From Xiphias gladius (lineage: Eukaryota > Chordata > Actinopteri > Istiophoriformes > Xiphiidae): a DNA stretch of 64,000 nucleotides. Below, one piece after another: positions 48,742 through 62,325 of the stretch (position 1 is its first letter; each line of letters opens with the position of its first letter). The position numbers were made by a program, and so were the translations under genes. Location of the stretch: the NCBI RefSeq assembly GCF_016859285.1, contig NC_053418.1, positions 23,778,329-23,842,328 on the forward strand. The letters run 5' to 3'. Under the pieces are notes generated by a model that saw only the letters and a list, made by a program, of their open reading frames with translations, ran no database searches and was not told the DNA's origin.

Positions 48742-48980
48742 TTCGGTTTATGGCCAAATACCTGCAAAACTAATGACACTCCTATCAGCCTCAGTTGTAC
48801 TTTGTGTTTAGTGCTAATTCACAAATGTTAGCATGCTAACATGCTAAACTTTATCCCTGCTAAACTGTAGCATGTTTTCAGTGTGAGCATGTTAGCATAC
48901 TGTCGTTACCATTTAGCTCTAAGCACTGCTGTGAATAACTATTGCCTCATAGAGCAGCTATCTTAGCTATAAACTGTGTC
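48742..48980 (+). repeat. dispersed teleost repeat, copy 2 (GTTAGCATGCTAAC type)
   Basis: It shares the ordered phrases of 11,645-11,880 in the same orientation: CTGCAAAACTAATGACACTC, TTTAGTGCTAATTCACAAAT, GTTAGCATGCTAACATGCTA, GAGCATGTTAGCATACTG and AGCACTGCTGTG. This copy keeps the palindromic centre better than the first. Confidence 0.75.
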
Positions 48981-49583
48981 TGTTTTTAGTCTTTAGTGGT
49001 GGATGTTATTTTCAGATGTATCATTCTTTATGTGCAGCTTTAACCTTCAAAAATCAGTAAAGTCATGTAGCTAGCTTCTGTGGTAGAATTAAACAAAAAG
49101 TTTCTCTGGAATAACATAAATGTTTTCTGCATTCAGAAACGTATTCGCATTCATCACATTTGCAGGCAAAACAAAAAGCTATTTAAGAATTTTATTTAGA
49201 AATTTGTCATTGTGAGCAAGTTTGAGGCTAGCTATTACTGGTGCCCTGACATTGAAACAGAAATGCAAACAGAGCTAAACTTGGATGGATTTTGTTGATG
49301 GTTTTAAGATGTCTAACGTCAGACCCCAAAGACTCACTTGAAACAGTAAGGAAAGGAAACAAACCCGTGGTGTTACTCCAGCGGGAACTCAACGTCTGAG
49401 TCTCGACTCCATCGCTCATATATTTTTAGCTACTGACTGTTTGACAGTAATGGGATCAAATGCGAGTTTCTGACAAATGGCTTGATCTAATAGAGATCCA
49501 ACAGAGTGTGGTTCTTAAGAGACATCTGAATGGGACTTCTTTGGCTTGGAGAAAACCATTACCAAACAGCTAATACATCCAAG

Positions 49584-49596
49584 ATACACACATACA

Positions 49597-49646
<50 letters not shown>
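49584..49646. repeat. (CA)n microsatellite
   Basis: About 63 nt of CA dinucleotides with a few TA interruptions at the 5' side. Confidence 0.95.
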
Positions 49647-49648
<2 letters not shown>

Positions 49649-50609
49649 TCAGTCCTGTCCTCCGTAGCAGGGAACTACATATATCAGCTTGTCTGTCGAG
49701 GCATGGTATGTCCAGCTGTTGTGTCTTCTCAGAGTAAAGATGTAAAATAGTGGTTTTCATTGGAGGTCAGGAGTCCAACGAAGGTTCTTCAAAGAGTCCT
49801 AACAAAACAACAGAAAAAAAATGTAGTTAATTTCATTTTTTCTGTTATGGTTATCTCGCTTACAGAATTACTTCTGTGTTCACTAAAGTGGAGTAACACC
49901 TCTGCTGCTTGGAGCCCTAGTCAGCCCTAACCTGTAGTATAGTTAGTGGCCATTGTACAAAGGCAAACTTTTACTGAAGAGAAAAATAATCCTGAGCTTC
50001 TCTTCCCTCCATCAAGGTTCAAGTATGCCTGAGCAGCAGGTTCCTGGCAGAGCTTTCATACAGTCATAGCATTCTGCCTCTGTCGGTATAGATGAGTGAA
50101 AGAGGCCCAGAGAAAAAAAAGACCAGATCATCTAATCTCATTCCATCCTAACCTTCCTGTCACTGCTTGACAACTAGGTTAAGATAATGCTGATCCTCTT
50201 CCCTGGCACTCTAACATGCATCGTTTAGCAGGGCGACTGACTACACTACATGCCACAATCCACAAACTGGTGCCAAATTAAAATTACATTAAGCTTCAGG
50301 TCGAGGCAATTTTCTTGATTTGGTACCTCTGTAATTTTAATTATCATATTTGAGCTTATCTGACTGTACAAAAGAGCAACAGTTTCCTCTGTGATAAAGT
50401 AAATGTCTGTGTACGTTTCTACATGTGTGTAATAAGAATCCCAAAATGCAAAGTACTGTTACTGGAAAAAAATGTATTGCATAATCCCTCAAAACAAATC
50501 AATGTGTTCCCTGTTTTGTGGAATGATCCAAATGGTTGTAATGGAGTCCCAATTTCAGATAAAACCCCATTTGTAAAACCACATGTTTTTATCAGGGTGA
50601 GAATATTGT

Positions 50610-50667
50610 TTGCAGATTAGCATGATTTATTATAAATGAATAAAAGCATGAACATCCTAATCTGCAA
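50610..50667. repeat. 11-bp perfect inverted repeat, 36-nt spacer
   Basis: TTGCAGATTAG (50,610-50,620) and CTAATCTGCAA (50,657-50,667) are exact complements. Inside them CATG words can pair further, so the whole could fold into a 58-nt hairpin. The surrounding 300 nt is non-repetitive and AT-rich. Confidence 0.7.
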
Positions 50668-53600
50668 CAGCAGGTGATAAAGGATCAAAATTGTGCATCA
50701 TGCTCCTAGCATGATTTTCCAGCACATGTTGAGCTTTAATAGAAATCAGAGCTTTCTAAAATTAGCCCATCCTCTTTCTGCCAAGCTCTGAACTTCTGTT
50801 TTCTGCTTGTGCACTCTTTTGTAATATGCATGGATTAGACAAATTTAATATGCCTTGAAAAACAGGGCAGAAATGTCTTAAATTTGCCCAAATGTGCCAT
50901 TTCTACTACAGATCAATAGAACTGGAGGAACATTAAGATTCTTTTTGTTTCCTGCTGGAACTCGTGACTCTACTCCTTTCCTAATGTCTATTTAAAAATC
51001 ATTTTGGTTTCTCTGAAGCAGTGACTTTCTGGAGCTCTGGTGCTTGCCAGAAAAGTAAATTGTCCCTTGTGATGCCATAGTTGAGCTAAATGGATCCATG
51101 TGGATTCAGTACACAGCAGTGTGTGGGTGAAAAGTGCGGGAAAGTGCAGTGAGGTGCTCCCAGAGTTTGCTGCACTCCACCACCCTCCCACCAGCCGAAT
51201 AAGCTGAGGCTGCCTGGAAAGTCTCCTCTTGGGGAACATGTGGGATTAATTTAGACCTCCAGCCTCTCTCTCCATGGGTGTCTCCACCCTGTTTCCCCTC
51301 GTGTTGTTTTGCCAGAGGGAGACCATGGCTGGTAATAAGTAGAAACAGAGCGCTATGTCTTAACACCCTCGGCTGGAGTGTCTTTCTGAGAGATCAAGCA
51401 GTCTGTAGCAGGCCGAGGCCCCTAGTGTTTACAAGAGTGTAGCCGTGTCTATCTCTGGGACACAGAGGAAGACGGGCAGATAGACTCTGTGATTATAAGG
51501 GCAGGTCTTCCGCATCTTGCCACTTTTTTTAGGTAAGTGATTTTAGAAGTCTGTGGAGAGGGCACATCAAACAAAGCCGCTACTCGTTCGTGTGTCTAGT
51601 AGAGTTCAACCATTGAGCTACTGTAGGCCAGTATCAACATTTTGAACTTAGAGCTGCTGTATGAAAATTTTCATCACGATCATAGTATCTTTCAAATTAT
51701 TCTAATTAAAAAAACGTTTCAGTAGGAAATGTCGAATTTGAATATATTTCCAGAAAAACTAGACAATCCTGGTGAAGAGTCATGCATTCTGTTTGGTGTG
51801 TTTTGATATCTTCTTGACACTTCCACCGGGGGTGCAAAAGACAGAAAGTTTCAAATAACTACGTGTATGTGAAAGGAATCGTTCCTAGTGACGCTCTGAG
51901 TGAGAATCCACGAATAATTAGCACCTGACTCTGCAGTCCCTCCTAGCTCTATCGAGCTTGGTAGCATTTTTCAGCTCATTGTTTTGGTTTCTGCCCCACA
52001 CCTTTATGGTTTGGTTCACTCTCACTGCTCTCACCGCAGTCGTTTCCAGACCCAGCAGCTAGCTCAAGCTCTAATAACCCAGTCAGCATTTGCTGGGTGG
52101 GTAAATAAGCAACTGTTTGCCAACATGTATCTAGCCATATCAACTTAAAAGGTAATAATATGTTAGTGTTTTGTTTTTAGCTTGTTTTTGCTGAAGCCAA
52201 GTGGCCAAAAAATCAGTTAATGCGGGATTAAGTTACAAAAAAAAACATGCCAAATTTAACCAGCATTCCAAGCTAATACTGTTGTAACATATCTGTCTAA
52301 TATGCGTGTGCGTGTCTGTCTATAAATACAAGTGGTCGCACTTGTCTTTGAAGCCTTGGATACAGGGGGCTCCAGCCAGGCTTTTTTCTGTTAGACTTTT
52401 GCCAGTTCCCTTTGTACTTCACTGCAGAGGTGACTTTATCCTGTCACGTCTGTCACATGCCATTATTTCACACCTCTTTGGATAGTTTATGAATAGGCAT
52501 CAGTTTTATATAAATAAAACGGCTCGACCTGCCAAAGCCATGTAATGTCTTTTTTTGCTTAAAAACCTATTTTAAAATATACACAGACTGCGGCACCAGC
52601 TTGTATTACAATACAGATAGGTATTTTGCTTTGACATCCAGGGAATTGTGATATTGTTATACCTTTATCTTCTCAGAAGTTGTTTAATTCCGAAAAGGCC
52701 GGCAAAACATGTTTTATACATTGAGTGGTTAATTGTGTCGTGCATTAGCTGTTGTTTGCTTTCTACCAATGCCTCACCTTTTAGTTTTCACCCACTCTCC
52801 ATCCTCCACTTTCATATCTGAAATGGTGAGTGAACTCCTTTGGCACCAAAACACATATGAAAAGAATAGACAAATACAGCCCTACGATTTATGATTTATT
52901 TTTGCTTGGACTAAACAGGTTTGTTTGACTGTTAAGCCCCTACCAGTAAGCTAAGCTACAGCTAGAATGCAGAGACAGAAAGGAAAGCCGAGTGAAGCTT
53001 CACCATGAACCAGTTAGTAGGTGGGCCACTCTGCTCCAGTTAGTCACAGTGTTATCTTTGTCTCAAATGTTTATTTAAAAGAATGGTATCATGTTTGACA
53101 GTGGGGATATTTTAAAATGAGATTTAATTCACAATGATCAAATGTATTTCGCCATTCTCAATGGATTCCAGGTCCAGTTCCTCCTAATATAGTGTCTGAG
53201 TGTCATATGGAGAGAAATCACTCCCTGAGTTTGAATCTTGAAGCTAGCTTTGAAAGGTCTGAATACAGTTTTCAGTCTGAATGTGGACTCAATTTGTGCT
53301 TGTGTTTTTAATATTTGAATTGACTTTGATTTTAGTCCCAAGGATTGTTTTATTTAGGTATTGTCGTTTGTTGAAACAGTAAAAGAGACCCACTTTAAGC
53401 GGCTGTGTTATTTTTATTACACAACATGGCAGACAATAAAAACTGTGTTTTGAATTAATACTCTTGATTTTGGGGAAGGAAGTTGTTGACCACATCTGTG
53501 ACAGAGATGGGACTCTGAACCTTCTGCCGGAGAGAAGCCAGCCAGCCCTGAGCGGTGGATTTTCTCTCCTACACTGTTTTCTTTGGCACAGCAGTGTGCA

Positions 53601-54205
53601 AACTTCTACAGAAAAGCCTGCAATTTTTGTGAGTGTTATCCATGTACAGCTGATGAAGTCATAGTTGCTCTATCTTTGACTGAAAAAACATGGACAGGAA
53701 GTTTGACTTTGGATCTCTGAGCAGAGAATTCTTTACTTCTCACTCATACTTCTTCAGATAAATGATGGTCAGTGATACACATACAAAAACTATGGTAGTT
53801 CACATCATTGAAATGATAACAAAGCTGTTCCCATGTTCTATTAGTGCTATTGACATAGCACGTTAATGTGGAATGAGTCAGTCAAGCATTTTAATAGGGT
53901 GGTCTGAATGTTTTTGTTGAGCAGTGGGCAGTGTGGTTCAGCAGTCCTCAAAGTGCTCTGGACCCTTCAATATGCCTTGGCTTCATGCTACCTTATCTCT
54001 TCCAGGATGAGGATTATTTTGCTTTATTTTGCCTCTTGTCTTGGGTTTGCTAAATCCCTCTCCGGAACAGTGACTGCCAAGTCATAGCGCTAGTATGCAC
54101 AGCAGGCCTGTCAAGCTTTAAATTTCCACACATGATGAAGTGTGTTTATCTGCTCAAATGTAAGCTTATCATGGGTATGTCCAGCTAACAATCTAATACC
54201 TACAG

Positions 54206-55238
54206 TTGTATGCAAAATTGTGGGCACCCCTTATAATTAAATTAATTAAATACAACCCCTGCAGCGCACATAAAAAATTAGCCGCTCTTCAAATGTTAAT
54301 GTCAATTTTTATTTCATGAACTTAAAAAAATTAAAAAGTAATTCCAGCATGTGCAAAGGTTTGGGTATCTTTCTACTTGTAAAACACTCAGGACTCCATT
54401 AACTTGTTAGGCCTTAATAGACCGGTTAGGACTTGTAAAGCAGGTTAAGAATTGTCGTTAGGAAATGTCAGCTGATGACAATTCAAGAGCTGAAAATGTC
54501 GGTCTCTTCAAACCTTGTAGTAACTTTCAGCAACCATGGGCTCCTCTAAGCAACTGACTGAGGGTCTAAAATGAAGCCAACTGATGTCTAAAAAGCATGG
54601 GGGGGGTATTAAAAGATATCAAAGCACTTCCAGCTTGAAATTCCACTGTTCGAAATGTGATTAAGAAATGTCAGCTAAGAGGAACTGACTAGACTGAATC
54701 GACTAGACTAAATCTGGAAGACCAAGAAAACAGATGAAACTGCTGGTCTGCTGGACAGAAAGTTGGAGGAGCTGCTGGAAGATTTAGCTGACACAGGAGT
54801 GGTGGTGCACCGTTTCACCACGCTGTGTTGATTCACAAACATTGTCTACATGGGAGAGACATCAGAAGGAGAGCTCACCTGCGACCTCAACACAAAAGTC
54901 AACTTCTGAAGTCAAAGTAACATCTGGATAAGCCAGAGTGGTTTTGGAAACAAGCGTTGAGGACAGATGTGGTTAAGATTGAGCTCTTTGGCCACAACCA
55001 TCAAAGGTGTGGGTACGGAGAAAAAAAGCAGCAGCATTTGATGAAAAGAGCACCTTCCATCTGTTAAACATGCAGGTGGAAATTCTCTGGGGTTGTGTGG
55101 AAGCCAGAGGCACAGGAAACATTGCACGGATAGAGGGAAGAATGGATTCAACTAAATATAAGCAAAGTCAGGATCCTGCAGTCAGGCAGGAAAGTGAAAC
55201 TGAATTGGGGGGTTGAATGCCCAAACATTTGCATACAA
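54206..55238 (+). mobile_element. degenerate Tc1-like DNA transposon, plus-strand transposase relic
   Basis: The terminal repeats are TTGTATGCAAAATTGTGGGC at the left and, read inward on the other strand, ATTTGTATGCAAATGTTTGG at the right. The interior keeps decayed transposase phrases in order: GACACAGGAGTGGTGGTGCA, CCAGAGTGGTTTTGGAAACA, and an open piece (from 55,067) reading MQVEILWGCVEARGTGNIAR. It breaks off at the codons before the second catalytic aspartate. Stops and frameshifts make it inactive. It is about 1.03 kb, against 1.6 kb for a full Tc1. Confidence 0.85.
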
Positions 55239-58200
55239 ATGTACGACACCGTAACCCAACTCATTGCTTTACTACATCGCATTACTTTCAAGGCCCAAGA
55301 GCACATCATTAACTGAAAAGGTTACATTCAGTTGTTTCGGTTAAAGGTTACATAAAGAAACCCAAGCTAATATTGTTCACAACTATTGCATCAGAGTTTA
55401 GGCTAATGTAAGCCCTTTATTGGATTTGGGGATGTTTACACTGCAAAAACCCCATCGAATGTTATTGAGATTGCAAAATTACATTTGCCAAACACATCTG
55501 TTAGTCCTCATCCTAAAAGCCCTTTTCCCAAATGTTAAAAGTGAAAATTCAATGTTTGACTCTTTTAATTTAGATAATTTTGTTTGTATTTTCAGACAAG
55601 ATTACGTTAGACTGAAATAAGAGTTTTATTTTACATTTTTCCTAATCATACTTATTGTAGGACTAACTAGCTCTACACGGCGCAATACAGGACCAATGCT
55701 GATTCTATATTTATGTTTCTTGTAGCTAAAAGTATCATCACCTGGTGGGAATGCTGATGTTTTGCTTGGGGCATGCAACTTTAACCTTAGTCATTTAGCA
55801 CAATGTGTAGCCATGAAGTTCATAATTAAAAGCCTTTTATAAGATCATAGTTTTAAAAGGTTTCAGTTGGAAACATTAAAAAGAGACGGCCTTTCCAGCC
55901 AACTCATGGAGCTAATGTTAGCTTAATTAGCTAGCTAGCTAAAGCTGATAAAATCTGCCAGCAACCATTTCAGCATTCAGTCATTTCATTCATTTCAGTC
56001 ACAGCTGGCAAAGTTGATGGTCACCTGCCAGAAATGTGAAGCCAGAACTGAAAGCTTGACAGGGGTGGCAACAGTAGCTTAGCGGGTGCAACTTAAGCAC
56101 TGTGGGTCCTCTATCACTTGAAGGCCCAGGGAAGGAGCTTTCTCTTGCCTCATCTCGTTCAGGGTGAGGATGGGTTTTTTTTTTTTTTGTTTGTTTGTTT
56201 GTTTTGCCGCTTCTCTTGGGGCAATTGAGTGAAATTATCCATCTTGAGAGATAGGCTGGAACCCAGAGCCTGGCCTTTTCTGTGAAACAGTTAATGCAAG
56301 CTGAGACCTCACACACTGACTACCTACACAGGCAAAATATGCTGTGCCTAATGTGTAAAATACCAAAAGACCTGAAGCAAAGTGAGTGGTGAACTAACAC
56401 AGAGCCCTTGGGTGTTGCTGCTCAGAGCAACACAGTTTCACTGCCACCCAGCAGTGCCACTTTACTCCAAATTAGGATCTTTTGGCTCTTGGTTAGCTAG
56501 TGCTTAATCCAATGGGCACACGGCAGTGATCTAATTCAGTGACCTGGTTGCACCCAGTTAGTTCAGCAGCCTAAAAGCATTTGATCTGAATTGACATGAA
56601 CAGCAGACTTTGTTGTTCTCAAAGTCTGTTGCACAGCACCCCACCCCCATTGCTACTGCCACCATGTCCATTGTCAGGAGTGTGAATAATTGCTAAAGTC
56701 CTTATTAAACTACTGTGGAACTATTAGCCACCAAGCCAAATCCAGCTGATCCCTCAAATTGTTTTGATAGTATTCCCTGTTGACGGAAGGGCCACCATGC
56801 TTACATAGACAGGGGCCGATTACCAAGTCTAGACTGACCCCTACTGCCCCTAAATTTGAATTCCGATGATGTGTTTTGTTAGTTTCCTAAAATAATCGCC
56901 CAAAATGCAGAGGTGACTGGAATATCTGTTACACGGTATTCAGTTGATGCCAGGGTTTGACAGATCCATGGGTGGGCGATACATCATGCTGCAATCTGCA
57001 CTACTCAGGGTGCCGTCCTTCCCAGTGAGGCCTCCAGCTGTGTGTTGTGTGATGTGCAATGTCTGTGAATGTGCAGCAACAGCCAAGTTTACCAGACAGC
57101 TTCAAGTGGACCATGTTTAAGTTCAAGTCAAATATTTACTCAGCTCTATGTCTCAGGACATTTTCATCTCCCTCTCTCTAACTGAAATTCTACTTCATTT
57201 CCCTTGTACCCAGAGAAGTTTAATATGCAGCAGTTATAGTGTATCTCTTTGCATTATTCCCACGAGCACACTGGCTTTTAGCTTCACCTAAGATCAGACA
57301 GGGTAACCTGTGAATATGAATTAGTTTGTTTTATTGATCTTTATACAGGGCCGTACCCTGCTCTGTACTCGCTGCCCTCCTTAATTCATTTTACATTCTG
57401 ATCCTGCACATCCTCCTCTGCCATGGGTTTTGTGAAGATGTCAGCTTGCGTCTGTTCACATTTTTCCCTCAGATACATTCACCTCTCTGGAAGTTTTAAT
57501 CTGCCTAAAGTCTTTGCCAAAATGAAGAGCAGGTTGCAGCAGTTAGGTTGACAGGTGTTTCACAGACACCTGCGATAAGAATATTCAAGTGTCAAAATCC
57601 CAAGCATGATGCCATGATTGAGTCTCTGCGTTCAGTTTGTGACAAGGTAAGTTGTCTGAGGAGATGTACATGTTTTCCTCGTCTCACTGTGGCAGGCTAA
57701 AGCCCCTCCGATACGTGCCTGTGGGTTTAGCATGCCTTGCACAATCTGTCTTGCTCTGTATTAATGAAATCATTCAGGGCTGCGGTGCTTATCTGTGACA
57801 GGCCCCGGCGTTCCTCCTTCCTATGAACATATTTCTACCTGCACTAATGCATTGGGTGCTGCAAATTGAGAAGCTTCCCCTGAGAATGTGCAGAGAATGT
57901 TATTAGTGAGTCTTAGGTCTTCCCTGGAGACCTCATTCACATTTTACTTTCAGAGCAAAGTTTTCTTTCCTCTTTTGAAAAGAATTTCTAGTTTGTTTAA
58001 GCACTTAGGAAGTTTGAGTGCAAATATTTTTGCAGCTTTTTTAAATTATTCCAGCATTCCACATTTTTGACGTACTGTATTTCTTTTATATTACTGTTCT
58101 TCTGAATATTTTCCTAGCAAAAAGTAAAATGGATTTTTCCAATGTGACAAAGCCAACTGTATTGTTGGCAATGTGTGCAATAATCATGGTGTGCAGGCCA

Positions 58201-61200
58201 CAGTCTTTGCTGCAAGAAATCAACAGTGTGTTTGGTTGGGCTTGCATTGGCCTTGGTGATTGACAGATATAATCTCTCTCCAAGAACTGGAGAGATGACC
58301 AACCAAGGAGCCTCAGTGGTGGGAGACTGATTTGACTGAAAGCCCAAATGAATAGTTTCCTGAAGGTGGAAGAGGAGGAAGAGGAGGCACGGGAATCGCA
58401 AAGAAACTGCTGAGCAATCAGACACTACACCTGGCTCCGCGAAGCACCAACAACATAAACAGTTGTTCAGGATAGTACAAAGTAGTAGCAGTACAGCTGT
58501 CTCACTCCCTGAGCTAAGTAAAGACCCAAAGGAGCCCGTACGCAAGCTTAGCTCAAATGTCAAACTTCAGCCTGGACTCCAGAAAAACGTCAGCTCAGCT
58601 CTGGCAGTAATGGGCGATGATGTCGTTTTGTCTGAAGCAGCCGAAATAAGGTCCGACTCTTAGCAGGGGGTGATAGGGATTGTGACAACAGCTGCCTGTG
58701 CAGCCTGCTTTCTTGTGGCATTGCTTGAAGCGTTGTGGCAAGTGGAACAGGGGAGCACTGGCACATATATGAAGAGACGAGGCTAAAGAGGAGAAAATGG
58801 CAAAGAACAACGTGCAATCGTGCATCAGCCCCATGCTTGTACTGTGGATTCCCACAAAATATTTTTAGACCATCACTAATATAAATCACAGCATCTGTCC
58901 TGCAATTTCAGGGCCTGTCATGATATTAGTCATGTTGACTTTAACAAATTTGCCCGTCACAACTGTCTGCAGCCTGTTCAGTCTTAGAAATGCATAATTT
59001 GTCATGGTAACAGACAGAAATAGGCTTTTCACATGGGAAAAGAAATTAAAGGTGTAATCTAAGCTATGGTTGAAAATGTACAAAAATGGCAAACTATGTA
59101 TATATACAGTAGATGAACCATAAAAAAAAATGCTAAATGTTTTACTTAAGCTCTGTGAAATATATAGCAACCAAATCTGGATGAAACAAGCTCTTTGATA
59201 AACATGTTAGCTGCGCAATAAATGTATTTGAATATGAACATGTACAAAGACCTTTTTCTTCCCTGCAGATATGTCGACTTTTGGTGACCTTAATTAAATG
59301 GCTTAAATGGCATTTACACCACACTACACCCATGCTCTGTTACATTAAAACGGAAAGATGGCAGCATATTTACACATCTGTACTGTACCTTAGCAAAACG
59401 GCACATTAGAGTCATTTCAGATGGATAGCTTCCCAGAGACTACTAGTGTAGCACTGGCAAACTTTACAGTAACTGTATGAAATCATTTATACTGCATCAT
59501 ATCAATCTCATCAGACGTGGCTTTCAGTGTCTGGATGATATCCACTGTACAATCTTTTATTGCTGTAGACATTAAAGGCCCAATCAGACTTTTTTTTTTT
59601 TTTTCACACAGCCTGTGAACTTTCTAAGTGTTTTTTAGAACTATAGAACTAGAGAGGACATTAAGAATGGCTGCAGGAAAGTGTTATAAACTATGAACCT
59701 CCGCACTTCTATCAGTTTCATTAGTATAATCACCATATAAATATGTCTCCATAGCTTGCGGGGTCAAAGTTCAGTGTGACTGAGCCAATGGGTTAGCAAG
59801 AGCAGTAAGACGTGAAGCCGAGTTGTGTATTGAAGTAGACTATTTGCAGATGTGTGGTTCTACCCTGAGAGCACCATCGACAAGGAGGGAGGCTGCTGGT
59901 GCTGTCAACACATTTTTCAAGCCCTGTCGCGGTGATGCCTCGTGGTGCGCTTAATGAAGCGCAGGCTGAATGAGCAAGGGTATTGATTTTCTCTCTAATG
60001 GGCTACGCATAAAACAGGAGCTAATTATTTTCTGATATAGAGACTATACACTGGAGAAAGTTCATGGAGGTAGAGTGACATGACTGTGACGTGGGTTCAT
60101 ATCAGCAGCATACACACAGTGATGAGTTGAAAAGTGACATAAATGTATTTCCTCTGATTAAATTTAAAAGATCTTGTCAGGTTATCTATGAAACAGCAGA
60201 CAACAGTTTACAAAGAAAACAGAAAATATTAAAGCTGCACTACACACTATTTTTTTTTAATGGATCAAATGACTACATATAATGTGAATGTTATCACTCA
60301 TAGTGACAAACCCACAGAGAATTATAATCCAACTGCGTACACACAAAACGAAAACGAAAAAGTCAAACATACAGCATTGAGCTTCTGTTTACATTTAACT
60401 TCGTGATTGGCTTTGCAAACATCATAGAGACTGCAGAGGAATGTGTCAGTGTTGCAGCATTTCCTGTAATTCACTTTTCATTTTTTGGTAGATTAATAAG
60501 GGACAAGATGTGCTGCAGAGAACTACAGCAAACATCTTCTGTGACATCCCCTATAGCACAGAGGAACCACGTCTCCCCTTTGTGTCAGGCAAAGCCTCAC
60601 CTGCAAAGCTTTCTACCACAAGCACGTCAATGTGTAACCAGTTTTTGGCCACTTTGGGTGCTCATCTGTCAAACACTGCTTCATAGAATCACGCGTCTTC
60701 AGCTGCTTCACGCGTCTCCAATTGAAGAGCTAAATTAACGTTTCAGGATGGAGGTGTAACAAAGATTTTTAGTTAAAGGCTGTAATATCCACATATTAGC
60801 AAAGCGGTGTAGCGGTCCAACCATACAAGTTAACCATACTAATTTCCTCTCACACTCTTGCAGAGCAACAGAGCTGCTGTTGTCCTTATCTGCCCTGCAT
60901 ATGGACCCTTAGTACATGATAAGTGTGTTTACTGCTCAGTCCTTAGCAGTGTGTGCTACTGCTTTACATTCAGTGTGTGTGTCTGGGCCAGAGAGCCAGC
61001 GACAAGGGCTGCCATTCAAACACTTCACTGTGCTCATTTACAATCTGCTCTCCAAGTTGCCAGGCTAAGTGGTGACTGAGTGAGGCCTATTTTTTTCCCT
61101 GAGAATTATACTGAGGAAACAGCTCTGATTAATTTTTTATCTTCCTCTACTTGAACATTTCAGCCAAACACTGTACATCATCAGGTAGAGGGAAATGCAA

Positions 61201-62087
61201 ACATGAATAAATCTTGGGACTTTTCACCACCTTGATGGAGACGTTTACTTCCTGGCGATATCACGAGCTTTTACATTTGAGATTCACAGAGTTCTCCCTT
61301 GCATAAGGTCTGAGCACCTGGTGATCATCAGTCGACTTGTAATGCCTGGCTGTGGCTGTGACCTGTCTCCATTGGGTATGAATGGAACAGATGGGCCTGT
61401 GGCTTAAGTGGGGAAGTGACTCTGCTGATGACACCTGTGCATCACGAGTGTGCTTCTTGCTCCTGGAGATATACACACTGATCTCATAATGTAAGCTGAG
61501 GTCAGATCAGTCTCAGGCAGACGGGCATAATTAGTTGATTTGACTGTATTAGACTGCAAGTGTTTTGCTTCAAACAGTAGTCACAGAATTTAGCTGCTAT
61601 GTGTCTTACATGCATTTGTATCCTCTTGGTTTTCTATTTTCAGCAAGGTCAGTGGCAGAATATTAGCATAATGATTTGATTTCTTTTTTAAATGCTAGTG
61701 CTAGCCTTGCACAATTAGACTTTTGGTGATTTTAGGTCTAAATACTAAAAGATAAGGCTGGCATTATCTTTTTTTTCATATATTAAAAGACCAAAACCAA
61801 CAACGTGGTAGTCAGTCTCTCAATACTTTTTGACTGCCCTGTCTGTGGCACCTAGTCTCAAGCCCATTGCTTCTGCTGAAGGTGTAAATCTTTAAAAACG
61901 GGTCACAAATATATACTTTCATTAAACGTAGACTCCTTTAACAGCTGGACTTTGTAATTTGATAAAGCTTTACTCAAACAGGAGTAAAGAGTGTGTTTGT
62001 TGGGGACTATTTTAAGGCGCGGATTAATACACCTTTGGTCCTCTAGTGAGTATTTATGGCACCAGGACAATGTACAAGCAATCATAA

Positions 62088-62325
62088 TCATGGCTGGAGC
62101 CAATCAAAGCTTACATTGGGCGAGAGTAGGTGGGGAGGGGACAGGTGAAGTTGCTGCATGTCTTTGGACTGTGGGAGGAAGCCGGAGTACCTGAAGGAAA
62201 CCCCTCGCAGGCACAGGGAGAACATGCAAACTCCACACAGATAAGCGCTGGCCAAACTGGGGTTCAACACCAGAATATTCTTGCTGTGTGGCAACAGTGC
62301 TAACCACTGCACCAACGTCGCCCCC
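62088..62325 (-). mobile_element. L2/Maui-like LINE 3'-end fragment
   Basis: The block contains, in order, CATGTCTTTGGACTGTGGGA, GGAAGCCGGAGTACCTG, CAGGCACAGGGAGAACATGC, AAACTCCACACAGA, TTCTTGCTGTGTGGCAACAG and TGCTAACCACTGCACCA. This ordered set is a well-known fish repeat that I associate with the L2/Maui LINE group. The strand assigned is tentative. Confidence 0.65.

Noticed and set aside
51820-51840. CTCF-like CCACCGGGGGTGC
   Set aside because: Two or more departures from the core and no supporting context.
58114-58563. 149-codon minus-strand open frame
   Set aside because: Ser/Leu/Cys-rich without family resemblance, in the middle of presumed intron; chance or repeat-derived.
59570-60260. 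Possible short DNA-element ends (ATTAAAGGCCCAATCAGAC and ATTAAAGCTGCACTACACAC)
   Set aside because: They resemble common fish repeat starts, but no matching opposite ends were found.
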